A stretch of DNA of 56,663 nucleotides, taken from Lysinibacillus pakistanensis. GTDB taxonomy: Bacteria; Bacillota; Bacilli; Bacillales_A; Planococcaceae. Positions 1-9,718 of this stretch are shown here, piece after piece. The first letter of the stretch is position 1. The number at the start of each line of letters is the position of its first letter. The stretch covers positions 1-56,663 of the forward strand of contig BBDJ01000035.1 of NCBI GenBank assembly GCA_001312325.1, read 5' to 3'. The notes beneath the pieces are model-generated. The model was not told the DNA's origin. It saw nothing but the letters and a program-made list of their open reading frames with translations, and ran no database searches. The translations under genes and the position numbers were made by a program.

Positions 1-6
1 CACAGT

Positions 7-33
7 AACCACTGAGAAATCAGTGGTTTTTTT
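7..33 (+). terminator. Rho-independent terminator of an upstream gene
   Basis: A perfect 9-bp stem (AACCACTGA at 7-15, TCAGTGGTT at 20-28) closes a GAAA loop and is followed by a T run. It must end a gene lying left of the window. Confidence 0.85.
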
Positions 34-311
34 ATTATACGATTGGCTATCAATATGAAGTTAGTTGAGTGGAAACTTGGAATAATAGAGTAGTAATACT
101 AATTAAATTAATTCACGAAAGGTAGATGCTTAACTATTTAATTTTGTATTCATCAGAAACAAATTAATCACCTGAGATCGTCAAAATTTTTAGCATATGT
201 CATAGTTTGAACTCCTCAATTTCAGTTGAACTAAAGCGCTACTTTCCTATTCAAACGCATACCATAAAATGCTAAAATTTAAGTAGCTTTCAAAATAAAG
301 GGGTGCTTAAA
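34..311. other. Intergenic stretch with no gene seen
   Basis: AT-rich sequence between the edge terminator and the CoxG-like gene. The only recognisable element is the ribosome binding site AAGGGGTG at about 298-305, just before the ATG at 312. No convincing promoter hexamers or repeats were found. Confidence 0.5.
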
Positions 312-735
312 ATGGCGACTGGCTTATATAGCAAGGAAATTCAAATTGAGAAAGAAAAATTACAAGCATTCATTCAAAATAAAGAAGAATGGGCTGAACT
401 TATACCAGGTTACTTACATCATGAGTTTCCAAATGAACAAGATATGATTTGGGTGTTTCAAGGTGATTTTGGCCTTATTCAAAAGGCTGTAAAAGTGGAA
501 CTTAAATATAAGGAATCCACTACAAATCAAGTTATGTTTGATTTGATAGGATTATCAGACCCTATAAACGGCGATGGCTTTTTTTGAAATTAGACAAGAA
601 CAGGGAGATACATGTCAACTTGTAGGAAATTTAACAATGAAAGCTAGTGGTTTTTTAGCCGGAATGATGAATCCTATATTAGAAAAATTTGTTCCACAAT
701 TGGTAGAGCAACTAGTACAAAAAAATGGCAATTAA
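312..735 (+). CDS. SRPBCC/CoxG-like protein (frameshifted)
   Basis: Small soluble protein that resembles the START/SRPBCC fold family that includes CoxG (carbon monoxide dehydrogenase subunit G-like). These proteins bind hydrophobic ligands or membranes, and the ligand here is unknown. The start is set at ATG 312 because AAGGGGTG sits 7 bases upstream; an in-frame GTG at 303 overlaps that ribosome binding site. The reading frame closes at 585 inside a T7 run (579-585). With six T it continues through a C-terminal helix with GFLAGMMNP to TAA at 733-735, giving 140 residues, normal for the family. It stands alone between two terminators, so no pathway can be inferred from neighbours. Family assignment rests on length and on the C-terminal pattern only. 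Confidence 0.55.
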
Positions 736-812
736 AGCAAGCCAATAAAGTGAATAACTATTTAGAGCAGTTAAGTTTTTGTAAGAATGATTATATCTAA
801 TAAGTTGAAAAG

Positions 813-843
813 ATCGTTGCTTTAGAGAGCAATGATTTTTTTT
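813..843 (+). terminator. Terminator after the CoxG-like gene
   Basis: Stem ATCGTTGCT/AGCAATGAT (one G-T pair) with loop TTAGAG and an eight-T tail. The rest of the 312-base gap to the tetR gene (736-1047) holds only this, the tetR promoter and its operator. Confidence 0.8.
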
Positions 844-976
844 ATGTTGGATAGCCAATGTCAGTCTTCTAAGTTGCGGTGTACATTGCATGTCTGAAAG
901 TAAGTTATCATCTAAGGTAAGTTTATGTCGCATTAAAGAAATGTTTTAGGTCTGTCTTTAAATATTATGGAATAAC

Positions 977-1005
977 TTGACAAAATTATTTATAAAATTT
1001 ATATT
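977..1005 (+). promoter_or_regulatory. Sigma-A promoter of the tetR operon
   Basis: TTGACA at 977-982, 17-base spacer, TATATT at 1000-1005. The palindromic operator begins inside the -10 element, so a bound repressor would block RNA polymerase. Confidence 0.8.
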
Positions 1006-1022
1006 TGAGTAAATACTCAAAT
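1003..1022. promoter_or_regulatory. Palindromic operator, copy 1
   Basis: ATTTGAGT-AAAT-ACTCAAAT, two 8-base arms that are perfect inverted repeats around a 4-base centre. It overlaps the -10 element and start of transcription. The core TGAGTAAATACTCA recurs at 1644-1657, after the regulator gene. Confidence 0.7.
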
Positions 1023-1047
1023 TTTAAGAAAATAGTGGTGAAGATAT

Positions 1048-1622
1048 TTGGCAACGAAAAAGGATAAAATTCTAGAGGCAGCATTTGATTTATTTACTAA
1101 AAAGGGCTTTAATGCAACGACTACTAAAGAAATCGCAATAACCAGCGGTGTGGCAGAGGGTCTAATCTTTTATTATTTTAAAGATAAAGAGGATCTTCTC
1201 TATAAACTCATTCGAGAATTTTCTTTTATTGGCTCTCTCCAAAAAGAAATAATGGAGTTAACCAAGATGGAGCCATATCCTGCTTTAATTCAATTTGGAC
1301 GATTATATGCAAATTTTTTTGTCACAAAATAAAAGTTTTTTTAATTTTTATTTGGTCTCCAGAAATCGTACAAAACTCAGATGTAGGTGAGGAGATTGTG
1401 GATTTTATTTCTATAATGCGTGAACATGCTAGTGTATTCATATCAAGAGTTATTCTATGTTCCGTTGAGAAAAAGGTCATTGATACAGCAGCCTCAATGT
1501 TTCTTTCGTCGATATTAACCTATGTATTAGTTGAAGAAAGGAAAATGGGTGACAATCTATTAGTAAATCAATATATTGAGGAGGTAGTTACAGTTATTTT
1601 AAAGGGTATTCAAAATACATAA
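1048..1622 (+). CDS. TetR/AcrR family transcriptional repressor (frameshifted)
   Basis: One-component regulator with an N-terminal helix-turn-helix DNA-binding domain (residues about 1-50) and a C-terminal ligand/dimer domain. The helix-turn-helix shows KKGFNATTTKEIA followed by GVAEGLIFYYFKDKEDLL, the standard TetR signature. Start is TTG 1048. The frame is lost at two T7 runs (1314-1320 and 1336-1342). Taking one T from each joins the halves into a 190-residue protein, the usual TetR length. Two copies of the same palindrome flank the gene, at its own promoter and before the next gene, so it probably represses itself and the HXXEE gene. The inducer is unknown. Confidence 0.85.
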
Positions 1623-1643
1623 AAATTTTTTTTGAAAAAAAAT

Positions 1644-1657
1644 TGAGTAAATACTCA
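1644..1657. promoter_or_regulatory. Palindromic operator, copy 2
   Basis: TGAGTAAATACTCA, identical over 14 bases to the core of the operator at 1006-1019, in the 66-base gap between the tetR stop and the HXXEE start. No clear -35/-10 pair was seen around it. Confidence 0.65.
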
Positions 1658-1688
1658 GCATTTTTTTTCGGTGAAAGAAGGTACATCT

Positions 1689-2225
1689 ATGCTTCAATGG
1701 ATTGATATTTATACACTTATTTGGTTATTCCCTATTATGTTTATCCTCCATGATTTTGAAGAAATTATTATGGTTGAGAAGTGGTTAAATAATAAATCTT
1801 CAATTTTGTATGCAAAACTACCAACAAAAGCAGCTGATAGAGTGATTAAGCAATTTTCTATGTCAACAGCACAGTTTGCAGTAGCTGTAGTGGTCATATT
1901 TTTCTTTGTTAGTGGTTCGACTTTTAGTGCCAGTCAATTTGTGAATCAAGGACAATTAGGGAATATTTATATATTCACTATTGTTACGTTAACCTTTTTT
2001 TCTTCATGCTTTTACCCATCTAGGCAGACAATATTTCTTCGTTCTATAACACCTGGTGCAGTCACATCGTTAATTATCATTATTCCATATAGCTTAATTT
2101 TGTATCATTCACTATTAACGAATAATGTTATAACATGGAACATCATTTTTATTTGCTTACCATTTTGTCTATTATTAATACCAATTGCATTATTTGCTCA
2201 CTGGGTTGGTAGAAAGGTTATTTGA
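1689..2225 (+). CDS. HXXEE domain-containing membrane protein
   Basis: Integral membrane protein of 178 residues. The name comes from the HDFEE motif (residues about 22-26) near the end of the first membrane segment, followed by an EKWL segment, as in the HXXEE family (Pfam HXXEE). At least four further hydrophobic segments follow, with a short basic C-terminus. Biochemical function is not established for the family. The start is taken as ATG 1689, with AGAAGG at 1675-1681 eight bases upstream; a GTG six codons earlier lacks such spacing. It directly follows the TetR gene and the second operator, so it is the likely regulated target. The frame is intact. Confidence 0.75.
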   Translation: MLQWIDIYTLIWLFPIMFILHDFEEIIMVEKWLNNKSSILYAKLPTKAADRVIKQFSMSTAQFAVAVVVIFFFVSGSTFSASQFVNQGQLGNIYIFTIVTLTFFSSCFYPSRQTIFLRSITPGAVTSLIIIIPYSLILYHSLLTNNVITWNIIFICLPFCLLLIPIALFAHWVGRKVI

Positions 2226-2252
2226 TAAATAGTTTTTATGTCAATCTGATGT

Positions 2253-2284
2253 AAAAGCTATCCTACTGAGTGGGATAGCTTTTT
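2253..2284 (+). terminator. Terminator after the HXXEE gene
   Basis: A perfect 11-bp stem AAAAGCTATCC/GGATAGCTTTT with a 9-base loop, then T residues. It separates the accessory tetR unit from the conserved yaaO-tmk block. Confidence 0.85.
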
Positions 2285-2331
2285 ATCGTGTTATAATTAA
2301 ATAAGAATATAACGGAAATGGGTGTTTTGTT

Positions 2332-3756
2332 TTGCAAAAGAAAAAGCCGATTGTAGAAGGGTTAGAGCGCTTTCGACAACAACAAAATATTTCCTTTCAT
2401 GTCCCAGGGCATAAACACGGTGAGCTATCTCATCTTCCTCAGGCCTTTAAAGATGTTATGCGATATGATGTAACGGAGTTATCAGGTCTTGATGACCTAC
2501 ATCATCCTGAGGAAATGATATTAGAAGCAGAAAATTTATTGGCAGATACATATGGGACAATGAAAAGCTTCTTTTTAGTAGGTGGATCTACAGTTGGGAA
2601 TTTAGCAATGATCTATGCTACCTGTAAAAAGGATGATACGATTATTGTTCAACGTAATGCTCATAAGTCTATTTTTCATGCAATTGAGCTGGTTGGGGCA
2701 AGACCTGTATTTGTCTCACCCATGTGGGATGATCAAACACTAACAGCAACGCATGTTTCCTATAAGGATTTAAAAGAAGCGGTTGATTATTATCCAGAGG
2801 CTCGGGCTGTTGTTTTAACATATCCTACTTACTATGGTATGACATCTAAAGAAATTCAGCAGCAGATAGCCTACTGTCATGAAAAGGGGATTCCTGTCTT
2901 AGTAGATGAGGCACACGGAGCCCATTTTAGTGCATGTGCCTTATTCCAACCATCAGCATTGACGTTTGGTGCAGATATAGTGGTACAGTCTGCACATAAA
3001 ACTCTGCCTGCAATGACAATGGCATCCTTTTTGCATGTTAATTCAGATATCATTAATGTCGATAAAATAAATTACTATCTACGTATGCTGCAATCTAGTA
3101 GCCCATCCTATCTTTTATTAGCATCTTTAGATGATGCACGCTATTATATACAGACATATATGGAGAGTGATGGTGCATATATAATAGAAAAAAAGAATCA
3201 ATGGGTAGAAGCATTACGGGCAATTGGATCTTTGAAAGTTATCGAGGTAGATGATCCTATAAAATTATTACTCCGTGTAGAGGGCTATAGTGGTTTCCAA
3301 CTACAAGAGGCACTGGAGACAAAACAAGTATATGTAGAGCTGGCAGATGCAAATCAGGTTTTGTTGGTACTACCTTTATTAAAACAGGGGCATAACTATC
3401 CCTTTGCAGAAATTCGTGTCCGTATTAAGGATGCGATAACAATACTGTTAAATACACCGAGAGCAGACATAATAACAGCTCCACATACAGCCTATAATTT
3501 TGTAGCCATTACCGAACCAGCTTATTCTATTGAGGAAATTGAAAAATCGGAAAAGGAATGGTTACCTTATATGCGAACAATGGGGCGAATCTCATCAAGC
3601 ATGGTTATTCCTTACCCTCCAGGCATTCCATTACTTGTTCCAGGAGAAAAGATAACAGTGGCAAAATTGAGCCAGCTTGAGGAATTGTTGGCTACGGGTG
3701 CAACATTCCAAGGAAATCACCGTTTAGAAGAAAAAATGATTGAGGTCATGAAATAG
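2332..3756 (+). CDS. yaaO: Orn/Lys/Arg decarboxylase family protein YaaO
   Basis: PLP-dependent fold-type I decarboxylase of the ornithine/lysine/arginine family, 474 residues, cytoplasmic. The PLP lysine lies in SAHKTLPAMT (residues about 222-231), preceded by the VDEAHGAH motif. Like other YaaO/SpeA-type enzymes of Bacillales it is far shorter than the E. coli inducible decarboxylases. The substrate cannot be fixed from sequence; related proteins include arginine decarboxylase SpeA. Start is TTG 2332 with GGGTG upstream. The frame is intact although it contains an A7 run at 3188-3194, so that run length is genuine. It lies 17 bases upstream of tmk and is likely co-transcribed. Confidence 0.85.
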   Translation: MQKKKPIVEGLERFRQQQNISFHVPGHKHGELSHLPQAFKDVMRYDVTELSGLDDLHHPEEMILEAENLLADTYGTMKSFFLVGGSTVGNLAMIYATCKKDDTIIVQRNAHKSIFHAIELVGARPVFVSPMWDDQTLTATHVSYKDLKEAVDYYPEARAVVLTYPTYYGMTSKEIQQQIAYCHEKGIPVLVDEAHGAHFSACALFQPSALTFGADIVVQSAHKTLPAMTMASFLHVNSDIINVDKINYYLRMLQSSSPSYLLLASLDDARYYIQTYMESDGAYIIEKKNQWVEALRAIGSLKVIEVDDPIKLLLRVEGYSGFQLQEALETKQVYVELADANQVLLVLPLLKQGHNYPFAEIRVRIKDAITILLNTPRADIITAPHTAYNFVAITEPAYSIEEIEKSEKEWLPYMRTMGRISSSMVIPYPPGIPLLVPGEKITVAKLSQLEELLATGATFQGNHRLEEKMIEVMK

Positions 3757-3773
3757 TTGGAGGCAATTACAGG

Positions 3774-4404
3774 ATGAAAAGCAATTTATTTATAACATTT
3801 GAAGGTCCAGAGGGTGCCGGAAAGACAACAGTCATTCAAAAAAATAGCTGAGCGACTAGCTCAGGAGAATATTGATGTATTAGCAACGAGAGAACCTGGT
3901 GGTATAGAGATTGCTGAAAAAATTCGGACAATCATTTTAAACCCAGCACATACAGCAATGGATGAACGAACAGAGGCGTTATTGTACGCAGCGGCCCGAA
4001 GTCAGCATTATTTTGAAAAGGTTAGACCTGCATTAGATGCGGGGAAAATGGTGATTTGCGATCGCTTTATTGATTCTTCATTAGCTTATCAAGGATATGC
4101 ACGTGGTATCGGTGTGGATGAGGTATTATCTATTAATGAGTTTGCAATCGGTAAGAAATTGCCTGATATAACAATTTTATTTGACCTTGAACCAGAGATT
4201 GGTTTAGCACGTATTCATGCTCATGGTGAACGAGAGGTAAATCGATTAGATGTTGAAAGCTTAGCCTTTCATCAGAAAGTTCGTAAAGGTTATTTACAAC
4301 TAGTGGATCGTTACCCGGAGAGAATACATGTTGTCAATGCGGATCAAAATATTGAGCGTGTTGTAGAAGATGTATGGGCATTATTATTTGATGCATTGCA
4401 GTAA
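3774..4404 (+). CDS. tmk: Thymidylate kinase (frameshifted)
   Basis: Phosphorylates dTMP to dTDP with ATP, an essential step for DNA synthesis. The P-loop GPEGAGKTT is at residues about 11-19, and [12 protein letters not shown] is the DRY/H-type dTMP-binding motif near residue 95. ATG 3774 follows a GGAGG. The frame breaks at A7 (3838-3844), just after the P-loop (TTVIQ). With six A it reads on as [10 protein letters not shown] to TAA at 4402-4404, giving 209 residues, typical for the family. Without correction the enzyme would lose its P-loop, which is not credible for an essential single-copy gene. The neighbours yaaO and darA match B. subtilis order. Confidence 0.93.
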
Positions 4405-4429
4405 AAGCATGAAGTTGTCTAACACATTG

Positions 4430-4438
4430 TGATATAAT
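4430..4438 (+). promoter_or_regulatory. Possible extended -10 promoter for darA
   Basis: TGTGATATAATGG contains TATAAT at 4433-4438 with an upstream TG pair. No good -35 lies at the right distance. It precedes darA by about 120 bases. Confidence 0.4.
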
Positions 4439-4550
4439 GGTAACATCTATTATTTTATTTAATGAGAAAAAAAACGCTCATTAAATTGAAATTTTCCTAT
4501 AGATAATGGTAACAAAAAAATGATCTAGGTTAATTTTATAAAAGGGGTGA

Positions 4551-4887
<337 letters not shown>

Positions 4888-4952
4888 TTCAGAACGAAAT
4901 TTAAATTAGCTTTTGTGTATCGATAAAGAAAGCAAGTGGGGGCGAATACAGC

Positions 4953-5393
4953 TTGAAGATCAATCAAGATATACGTGTCGGGTTAAATACTAATCGCAAA
5001 GAGCCACTACAAAATAATAATCAAAATAACCGATTTGGAGATATGGTCGTCAAGCAGGGAACCAAATTGCAGACTGAACAGCTTACACGATTGCTAGGGG
5101 ATATTTCTACTGCGGGAGACCGAGTTGCAAGATCACGAAATTTACGAGAGCTTGCTCGTTTTAAAATGCTTGTTAAAAGATTTCTACAAGAAACAGTTGA
5201 ACATGGTATGGAATTAAAGCAATCACATACTTGGAATCGTTTCGGTGAGGGAAGACGTTTGAAAATTATCGAAACGATTGATTCTCGCCTTGTGGAGTTA
5301 GCACAAGATATTTTAGATGAAGAGAAAGAAGCAATTGATCTTCTTGATAAAATCGGTGAGATAAAAGGCTTATTAATTAATCTGTATATGTAA
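4953..5393 (+). CDS. yaaR: YaaR family protein (DUF327)
   Basis: Conserved soluble protein of 146 residues, largely helical and charged, of unknown function. A Gln/Asn-rich N-terminal segment (residues about 18-27) is followed by the DUF327-type helical core (GDRVARSRNLRELARFK). It starts at TTG 4953 behind a G-rich ribosome binding site (GTGGGGG). The frame is intact. It is followed immediately by a strong terminator, so it closes the yaaO-tmk-darA-yaaR unit. Nothing in the sequence points to an activity. Confidence 0.8.
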   Translation: MKINQDIRVGLNTNRKEPLQNNNQNNRFGDMVVKQGTKLQTEQLTRLLGDISTAGDRVARSRNLRELARFKMLVKRFLQETVEHGMELKQSHTWNRFGEGRRLKIIETIDSRLVELAQDILDEEKEAIDLLDKIGEIKGLLINLYM

Positions 5394-5395
5394 AA

Positions 5396-5432
5396 CCCGT
5401 GTCTCGTTCTCTTGTAGGCGCGGGCTTTTTTT
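5396..5432 (+). terminator. Terminator after yaaR
   Basis: Stem CCCGTGTC/GGCGCGGG (two wobble pairs), then seven T. It starts two bases after the yaaR stop. Confidence 0.8.
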
Positions 5433-5572
5433 CAAATATATTTTGCTTATTGTTACAAATATTGTGAAACTAACTATCTTTTCGAATTATTATAAGTAAT
5501 TCTGTATCGAGAAGAGAGCAATCGCAAACAATTATATCTATTTGTAATTGTTATAGGAAGGAATTTAAATAT

Positions 5573-6580
5573 ATGGCCAAGAATGTTGAAGAGCTATTTT
5601 CACTACAACCTGTCGTAATGAAGCAGCTTCAAACGATTTTTGACAAAAATAGATTAGCACATGCATACATTTTTGATGGCGAAAAAGGGACAGGCAAAGT
5701 AGATATTATGCGGTTTTTTTGTCAAATTAATGCTATGTGAGCAACCAAATCTAAATGTTCCATGTGAAACATGTCGAAATTGCAGACGTGTTGATTCTGG
5801 CAATCATCCTAATATTCATCAAATATATCCAGATGGTCAATTTATTAAAATTGATCAAATACGTGATTTAGTAGCTGAGATGAAGATGATGGGTGTTGAA
5901 GAAGGGCGAAAGATTTATGTACTTCATCATGCAGATCGACTTAATATTGCATCCGCAAATATGATTCTAAAATTTTTAGAAGAACCTGATGGAGAGGTTA
6001 CTGCCATTTTGCTAACTGAGCAAATGCAGTCAATATTACCAACGATTCGCTCTAGATGTCAGCATATAAAGTTTCAAAAAAATGCCTCGTCATGTATTGT
6101 TAAATCATTTGCAAGAAAGCAATATTTCTTATTCAATGTCTTGTACAGTGAGCATGATGACGAATGAGCTCGAAACAGCAATATTTTTAGCAAATGACGA
6201 GCAGTTTGCACTTGCTCGAAAAACAGTGTTAAAATTAGTAGAGGTAATTCGCCAAAATGTACACGAAGCAATGCTAGTTGTGCATGAAGAATGGTTGCCA
6301 CTTTTTAAAGAAAAAAAGTGAAATGGAACAAGCATTGGATTTACTACTATTTGCTTACCGTGATATAGTGTCAATAAAAGCTAATCCCGAGGCAGCTTGT
6401 ACTTATCCAGACATGTTACAGACATTTAAAGAAGCTGCGTTACATTCGACTTATGAACGCCTATCTAGTCAAATGGAGTCTATTTTACAGGCGCGCGCAT
6501 CTTTACAGCGTAACATGAATAGGACGTTATTGATGGAGCAGCTAATGCTAAATCTGCAGGAGGGATACACATTTGTATAA
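5573..6580 (+). CDS. holB: DNA polymerase III subunit delta' (frameshifted)
   Basis: Clamp-loader subunit acting at the replication fork. The N-terminal AAA+ module has a Walker A-like GEKGTGKVD (residues about 37-45), a zinc-type Cys cluster (LCEQP..CETCRNC) and LKFLEEP at the Walker B/sensor region, with SRCQHIKF as the SRC motif. ATG 5573 has AGGAAGGAA upstream. Three runs break the frame: T7 5714-5720, A7 6076-6082 and A7 6311-6317. Dropping one base from each restores 334 residues ending at TAA 6578-6580. The end overlaps the ricT start by 8 bases, indicating translational coupling. Confidence 0.92.
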
Positions 6581-7396
6581 TGTAGTGGGAGTCCGCTTTA
6601 AAAAAGCGGGTAAAATATATTATTTTGATCCAGCATCATATCTACTAGAAGATAGTCAATATGTCATTGTAGAGACAGCTCGTGGTGTAGAATATGGTAA
6701 GGTAGTTGTCCCACAAAAGGTTGTTGGGGATAATGATGTTGTATTACCACTTAAACAAGTACTACGACCAGCGGATGAACGTGATCGTATTCAGGTAGAG
6801 GAAAATGCAGCTGAGTCAAAGCGGGCATTTGAACTGGCAAGTACAAAAATTATAGAGCATAATCTAGAAATGAAGCTAGTAGATGTTGAATATACATTTG
6901 ATCGTAATAAAATTATTTTTTTATTTTACAGCAGAAGGACGTGTCGACTTTAGGGATCTAGTAAAGGATCTAGCCTCGGTATTTAGAACACGTATCGAAC
7001 TTCGCCAAATTGGTGTACGTGATGAGGCAAAATTGTTGGGCGGTATAGGTCCATGTGGACGAATGCTCTGTTGTTCAACTTTTTTTAGGTGACTTTGATC
7101 CAGTTTCTATTAAGATGGCAAAAGATCAAAATCTTTCTTTAAATCCTTCAAAAATTTCAGGTCTTTGTGGCCGTTTAATGTGCTGTTTAAAGTATGAAAA
7201 TGATGAATATGAGGAAGCAAAAGAGGGCATGCCTGACATTGGTGAAATGACGATGACACCAGACGGACGCGGTAGAGTTGTAGGTTTAAATGTGCTGGAG
7301 AGACTCATTCAAGTTTATTTACAAGAGCAGGAACGCACAGTTGAGTATACACTAGAAGAACTGCTAGCATGCGAAAAAAAATCTTATATAAGATAG
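6573..7396 (+). CDS. ricT: RicT (YaaT), PSP1-domain protein (frameshifted)
   Basis: In B. subtilis this protein works with RicA and RicF to promote mRNA processing by RNase Y and affects the sporulation phosphorelay, competence and biofilm. The PSP1 domain fills the middle. Cysteine motifs [12 protein letters not shown] and [11 protein letters not shown] match the residues that hold iron-sulfur clusters in the Ric complex. Start is TTG 6573, nine bases after AGGAGG. T7 runs at 6916-6922 and 7080-7086 each carry one extra base. Corrected length is 273 residues. Frames before, between and after the runs join seamlessly ([15 protein letters not shown] and [12 protein letters not shown]). Confidence 0.92.
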
Positions 7397-7418
7397 AGAA
7401 TTTAACGAGGTGGCTTGG

Positions 7419-7775
7419 GTGAAGGACCGTAATTTCTTAGATACCGTTATGGAGTTCGAACAACAGCTCGAAGCAATGCAGGAGCAATTTGGTGCATTGA
7501 AGCAATTTGTAGCGTTAATGATGGAAGAGCATAAGGCACTTGAAACAGAAAATCATCACCTTCGTACACGTCTAGAAGAACTACTTGCTAAAGATAACTC
7601 CATACAGGCTGCTGATGTGAAGAAAGAGACTTCACTAGATATTGGAGAGGGCTATGATAACCTGGCACGTTTGTACCAAGAGGGCTTCCATGTATGTCAT
7701 GTTCATTTCGGAAGTTCACGTAAAGGTGAAGACTGTCTGTTTTGTCTATCATTCTTAAATAAACAAAATGTGTAA
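7419..7775 (+). CDS. yabA: Replication initiation control protein YabA
   Basis: Negative regulator of chromosome replication initiation that bridges DnaA and the sliding clamp DnaN in B. subtilis. The N-terminal leucine-rich coiled coil spans residues about 1-60. The C-terminal zinc-binding domain has [21 protein letters not shown] with the expected His/Cys set (residues about 94-114). GTG 7419 is chosen because GAGGTGG lies 7 bases upstream and the resulting N-terminus [10 protein letters not shown] aligns with family members; a GTG at 7410 is inside the ribosome binding site. Intact, 118 residues. Confidence 0.9.
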   Translation: MKDRNFLDTVMEFEQQLEAMQEQFGALKQFVALMMEEHKALETENHHLRTRLEELLAKDNSIQAADVKKETSLDIGEGYDNLARLYQEGFHVCHVHFGSSRKGEDCLFCLSFLNKQNV

Positions 7776-7780
7776 TAGAA

Positions 7781-7816
7781 GGCTGATTGCCACTACGGTG
7801 GTATCAGTCTTTTGTT
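7781..7816 (+). terminator. Weak terminator between yabA and yabB
   Basis: GGCTGAT/ATCAGTC outer stem with an inner CCAC/GTGG stem, then TTTTG. The tail is interrupted, so termination may be partial and some readthrough into yabB is likely. Confidence 0.55.
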
Positions 7817-7840
7817 TTGTATAGTAGGAGGAAGAAAAAT

Positions 7841-8591
7841 ATGGATGATTGGTTAAAGGATGATGAAAGGCTAGATTATTTGTTGGCAGAGAATTTACGT
7901 ATTATACAAAGTCCCTCTGTCTTTTCATTCTCTTTGGATGCAGTACTACTTTCGAAATTTGTCAATGTTCCTTACTATAAAGGGAACATTGTTGATTTAT
8001 GCTCAGGTAATGGAGTCATTCCTCTCTTTTTAAGTGCTAGAACTAAAGGACAAATAACGGGAGTAGAGATTCAACCGCGTTTATTTGATATGGCGGAAAG
8101 AAGCATTCATTACAATCAGTTAGAAGACCAAATTCAAATGATCCTTGGAGATGTAAAAGAAATACCAAAACAATTGGGCATTGAAAAATATGATGTTGTT
8201 ACCTGTAATCCGCCCTATTTTTTTAGCACATGAGGCAAGTGATAAAAATCTAAGTGAGCATCATGCCATTGCACGACATGAACTATATTTAACATTAGAA
8301 GAAGCAATTCAATCAGCTAGTAAATTACTAAAACAAGGTGGAAAGGCAGCATTTGTGCATCGTCCAGGGCGATTATTAGACATTGTTACAACTATGCGTG
8401 CAAATCGTTTAGAGCCAAAAAGAATGCAATTTATTTATCCCAAAGAAGGGAAAGAGGCCAATACACTATTAATAGAAGGAATAAAAGATGGAAAACCGGA
8501 TTTGAAAATTTTACCACCGCTGTATGTCTATAATGTCAATAATGAATATACACCTGAGGTGAGAGAAATTCTTTATGGAAAAGAACAATAA
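7841..8591 (+). CDS. yabB: tRNA1(Val) (adenine37-N6)-methyltransferase-like, YabB (frameshifted)
   Basis: Class I SAM-dependent methyltransferase related to TrmN6. The SAM site is [13 protein letters not shown] (residues about 48-60). The catalytic NPPY motif lies at CNPPYF (residues about 124-129), which marks N6-adenine methylation. ATG 7841 follows AGGAGG at 7826-7831. A T7 run (8218-8224) falls on the codons just after NPPY. With six T the frame continues LAHEASDKN to TAA at 8591, giving 249 residues. The last 17 bases overlap yazA, so the two are translated together. Substrate tRNA is inferred from the family. Confidence 0.88.
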
Positions 8592-8839
8592 TCACTACTT
8601 TTACGTGCTAGAATGCGCAGATCAATCACTTTATGCAGGCTATACAAACAATGTAGAAAAGCGTGTAGCTGTACATAATGCTGGTAAAGGGGCAAAATAT
8701 ACAAGAGCCAGAGGACCAGTGGAATGTATTTATATGGAGGAGTTCGAAACAAAACAAGAGGCAATGCGTGCAGAATATGCTTTTAAGCAACTAACAAGAG
8801 CACAAAAAAATTAATTATATAAGGAGGGGTGAATCGTGA
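8575..8839 (+). CDS. yazA: GIY-YIG nuclease superfamily protein YazA (probable 3' frameshift)
   Basis: Small UPF0213/GIY-YIG domain protein. The domain signature appears as [15 protein letters not shown] with [13 protein letters not shown]. No specific function is known for this subfamily. As written the frame ends at 8814 after QKN. An A7 run (8804-8810) lies just before. With six A the protein ends [11 protein letters not shown] at TGA 8837-8839, 87 residues, and its stop then overlaps the rsmI GTG start by four bases, an arrangement typical of this cluster. I favour the longer form, but the shorter one cannot be excluded from sequence alone. Confidence 0.8.
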
Positions 8840-9711
8840 AATCACAAAAAAAGTACCATACACGATCAGACAGGCTGTTTATATCTTGTAGGAACACCTA
8901 TTGGAAATCTAGAGGATATGAGCGTCCGTGCACTACGCATTTTAAAAGAAGCAGATATCATAGCAGCAGAAGATACTAGAAATACAAAGAAGCTGTGTAA
9001 CTACTTTGACATTGAAACACCTTTAATAAGTTATCATGAACATAATTTAATCGTTGGAGGAGAAAAATTATTAGCTTTATTACAGGAGGGAAAAACAATA
9101 GCATTAGTGAGTGATGCAGGTTTACCTTGTATTTCTGATCCAGGAGCAGATATAGTTGAAAAGGCAATCGCTCAGAATTTTCCGGTTGTGCCGGTCCCGG
9201 GTCCGAATGCAGCACTATCTGCTTTAATTGCATCTGGATTAACACCTCAGCCGTTTTTCTTTTATGGATTTTTAAATCGCGGAAAAAAAGGACCGTCGAC
9301 AGCAATTAGAGCAGCTAAAAAAAACGTCAGGAAACAATACTGTTCTACGAGGCACCTCATCGCTTAAAGGAAACCTTAAAAGATATGGAGCTTATTCTTG
9401 GAAATCGTCGAATTGTATTAGCACGTGAGTTGACAAAGAAATTCGAGGAGTTTTTAAGAGGGAGTCTCAATGAGGCGGTGGAATGGTCTCAAAATGAGGA
9501 AATCCGAGGAGAATTTTGTATTATCCTTGAAGGAAACAGCAATTTTGAGGAAGAGGATAACGAGGAAGTGTATTGGGGAAAAATGTCCTTTGTTGAACAT
9601 GTCGATTATATTATTGCTCAGGAAGGTGTTACATCAAAAGAAGCTATAAAAGAAGTAGCCAAACTACGTCAAGTATCTAAACGAGATGTATATAATGAAT
9701 ATCATAACTAA
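8836..9711 (+). CDS. rsmI: 16S rRNA 2'-O-ribose C1402 methyltransferase RsmI (frameshifted)
   Basis: Tetrapyrrole-methylase-fold enzyme that methylates C1402 in the ribosomal decoding centre. Motifs are VGTPIGNLEDM, AEDTRNTKKL, SDAGLPCISDPG and VPGPNAALSALIASG. GTG 8836 has AAGGAGGGGTG directly upstream. Three runs carry an extra A: A7 8846-8852, A7 9283-9289 and A8 9317-9324. The last two bracket a 30-base stretch that stays open in the wrong frame; corrected it reads RGKKDRRQQLEQLKKRQETI, then FYEAPHRLKETL as expected for RsmI. Length becomes 290 residues. The C-terminus REFCII-like EFCIILEG and acidic tail are normal. Confidence 0.92.
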
Positions 9712-9718
9712 TAAAAAG

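Noticed and set aside
712..933. Minus-strand open frame over the CoxG-tetR gap
   Set aside because: It overlaps a terminator, has no ribosome binding site and no recognisable protein features.
3188..3194. A7 run in yaaO as another frameshift site
   Set aside because: The frame is correct with seven A; trimming it would destroy an otherwise intact 474-residue protein. The same holds for A7 in ctc and T8 at 36827-36834 in spoIIE.
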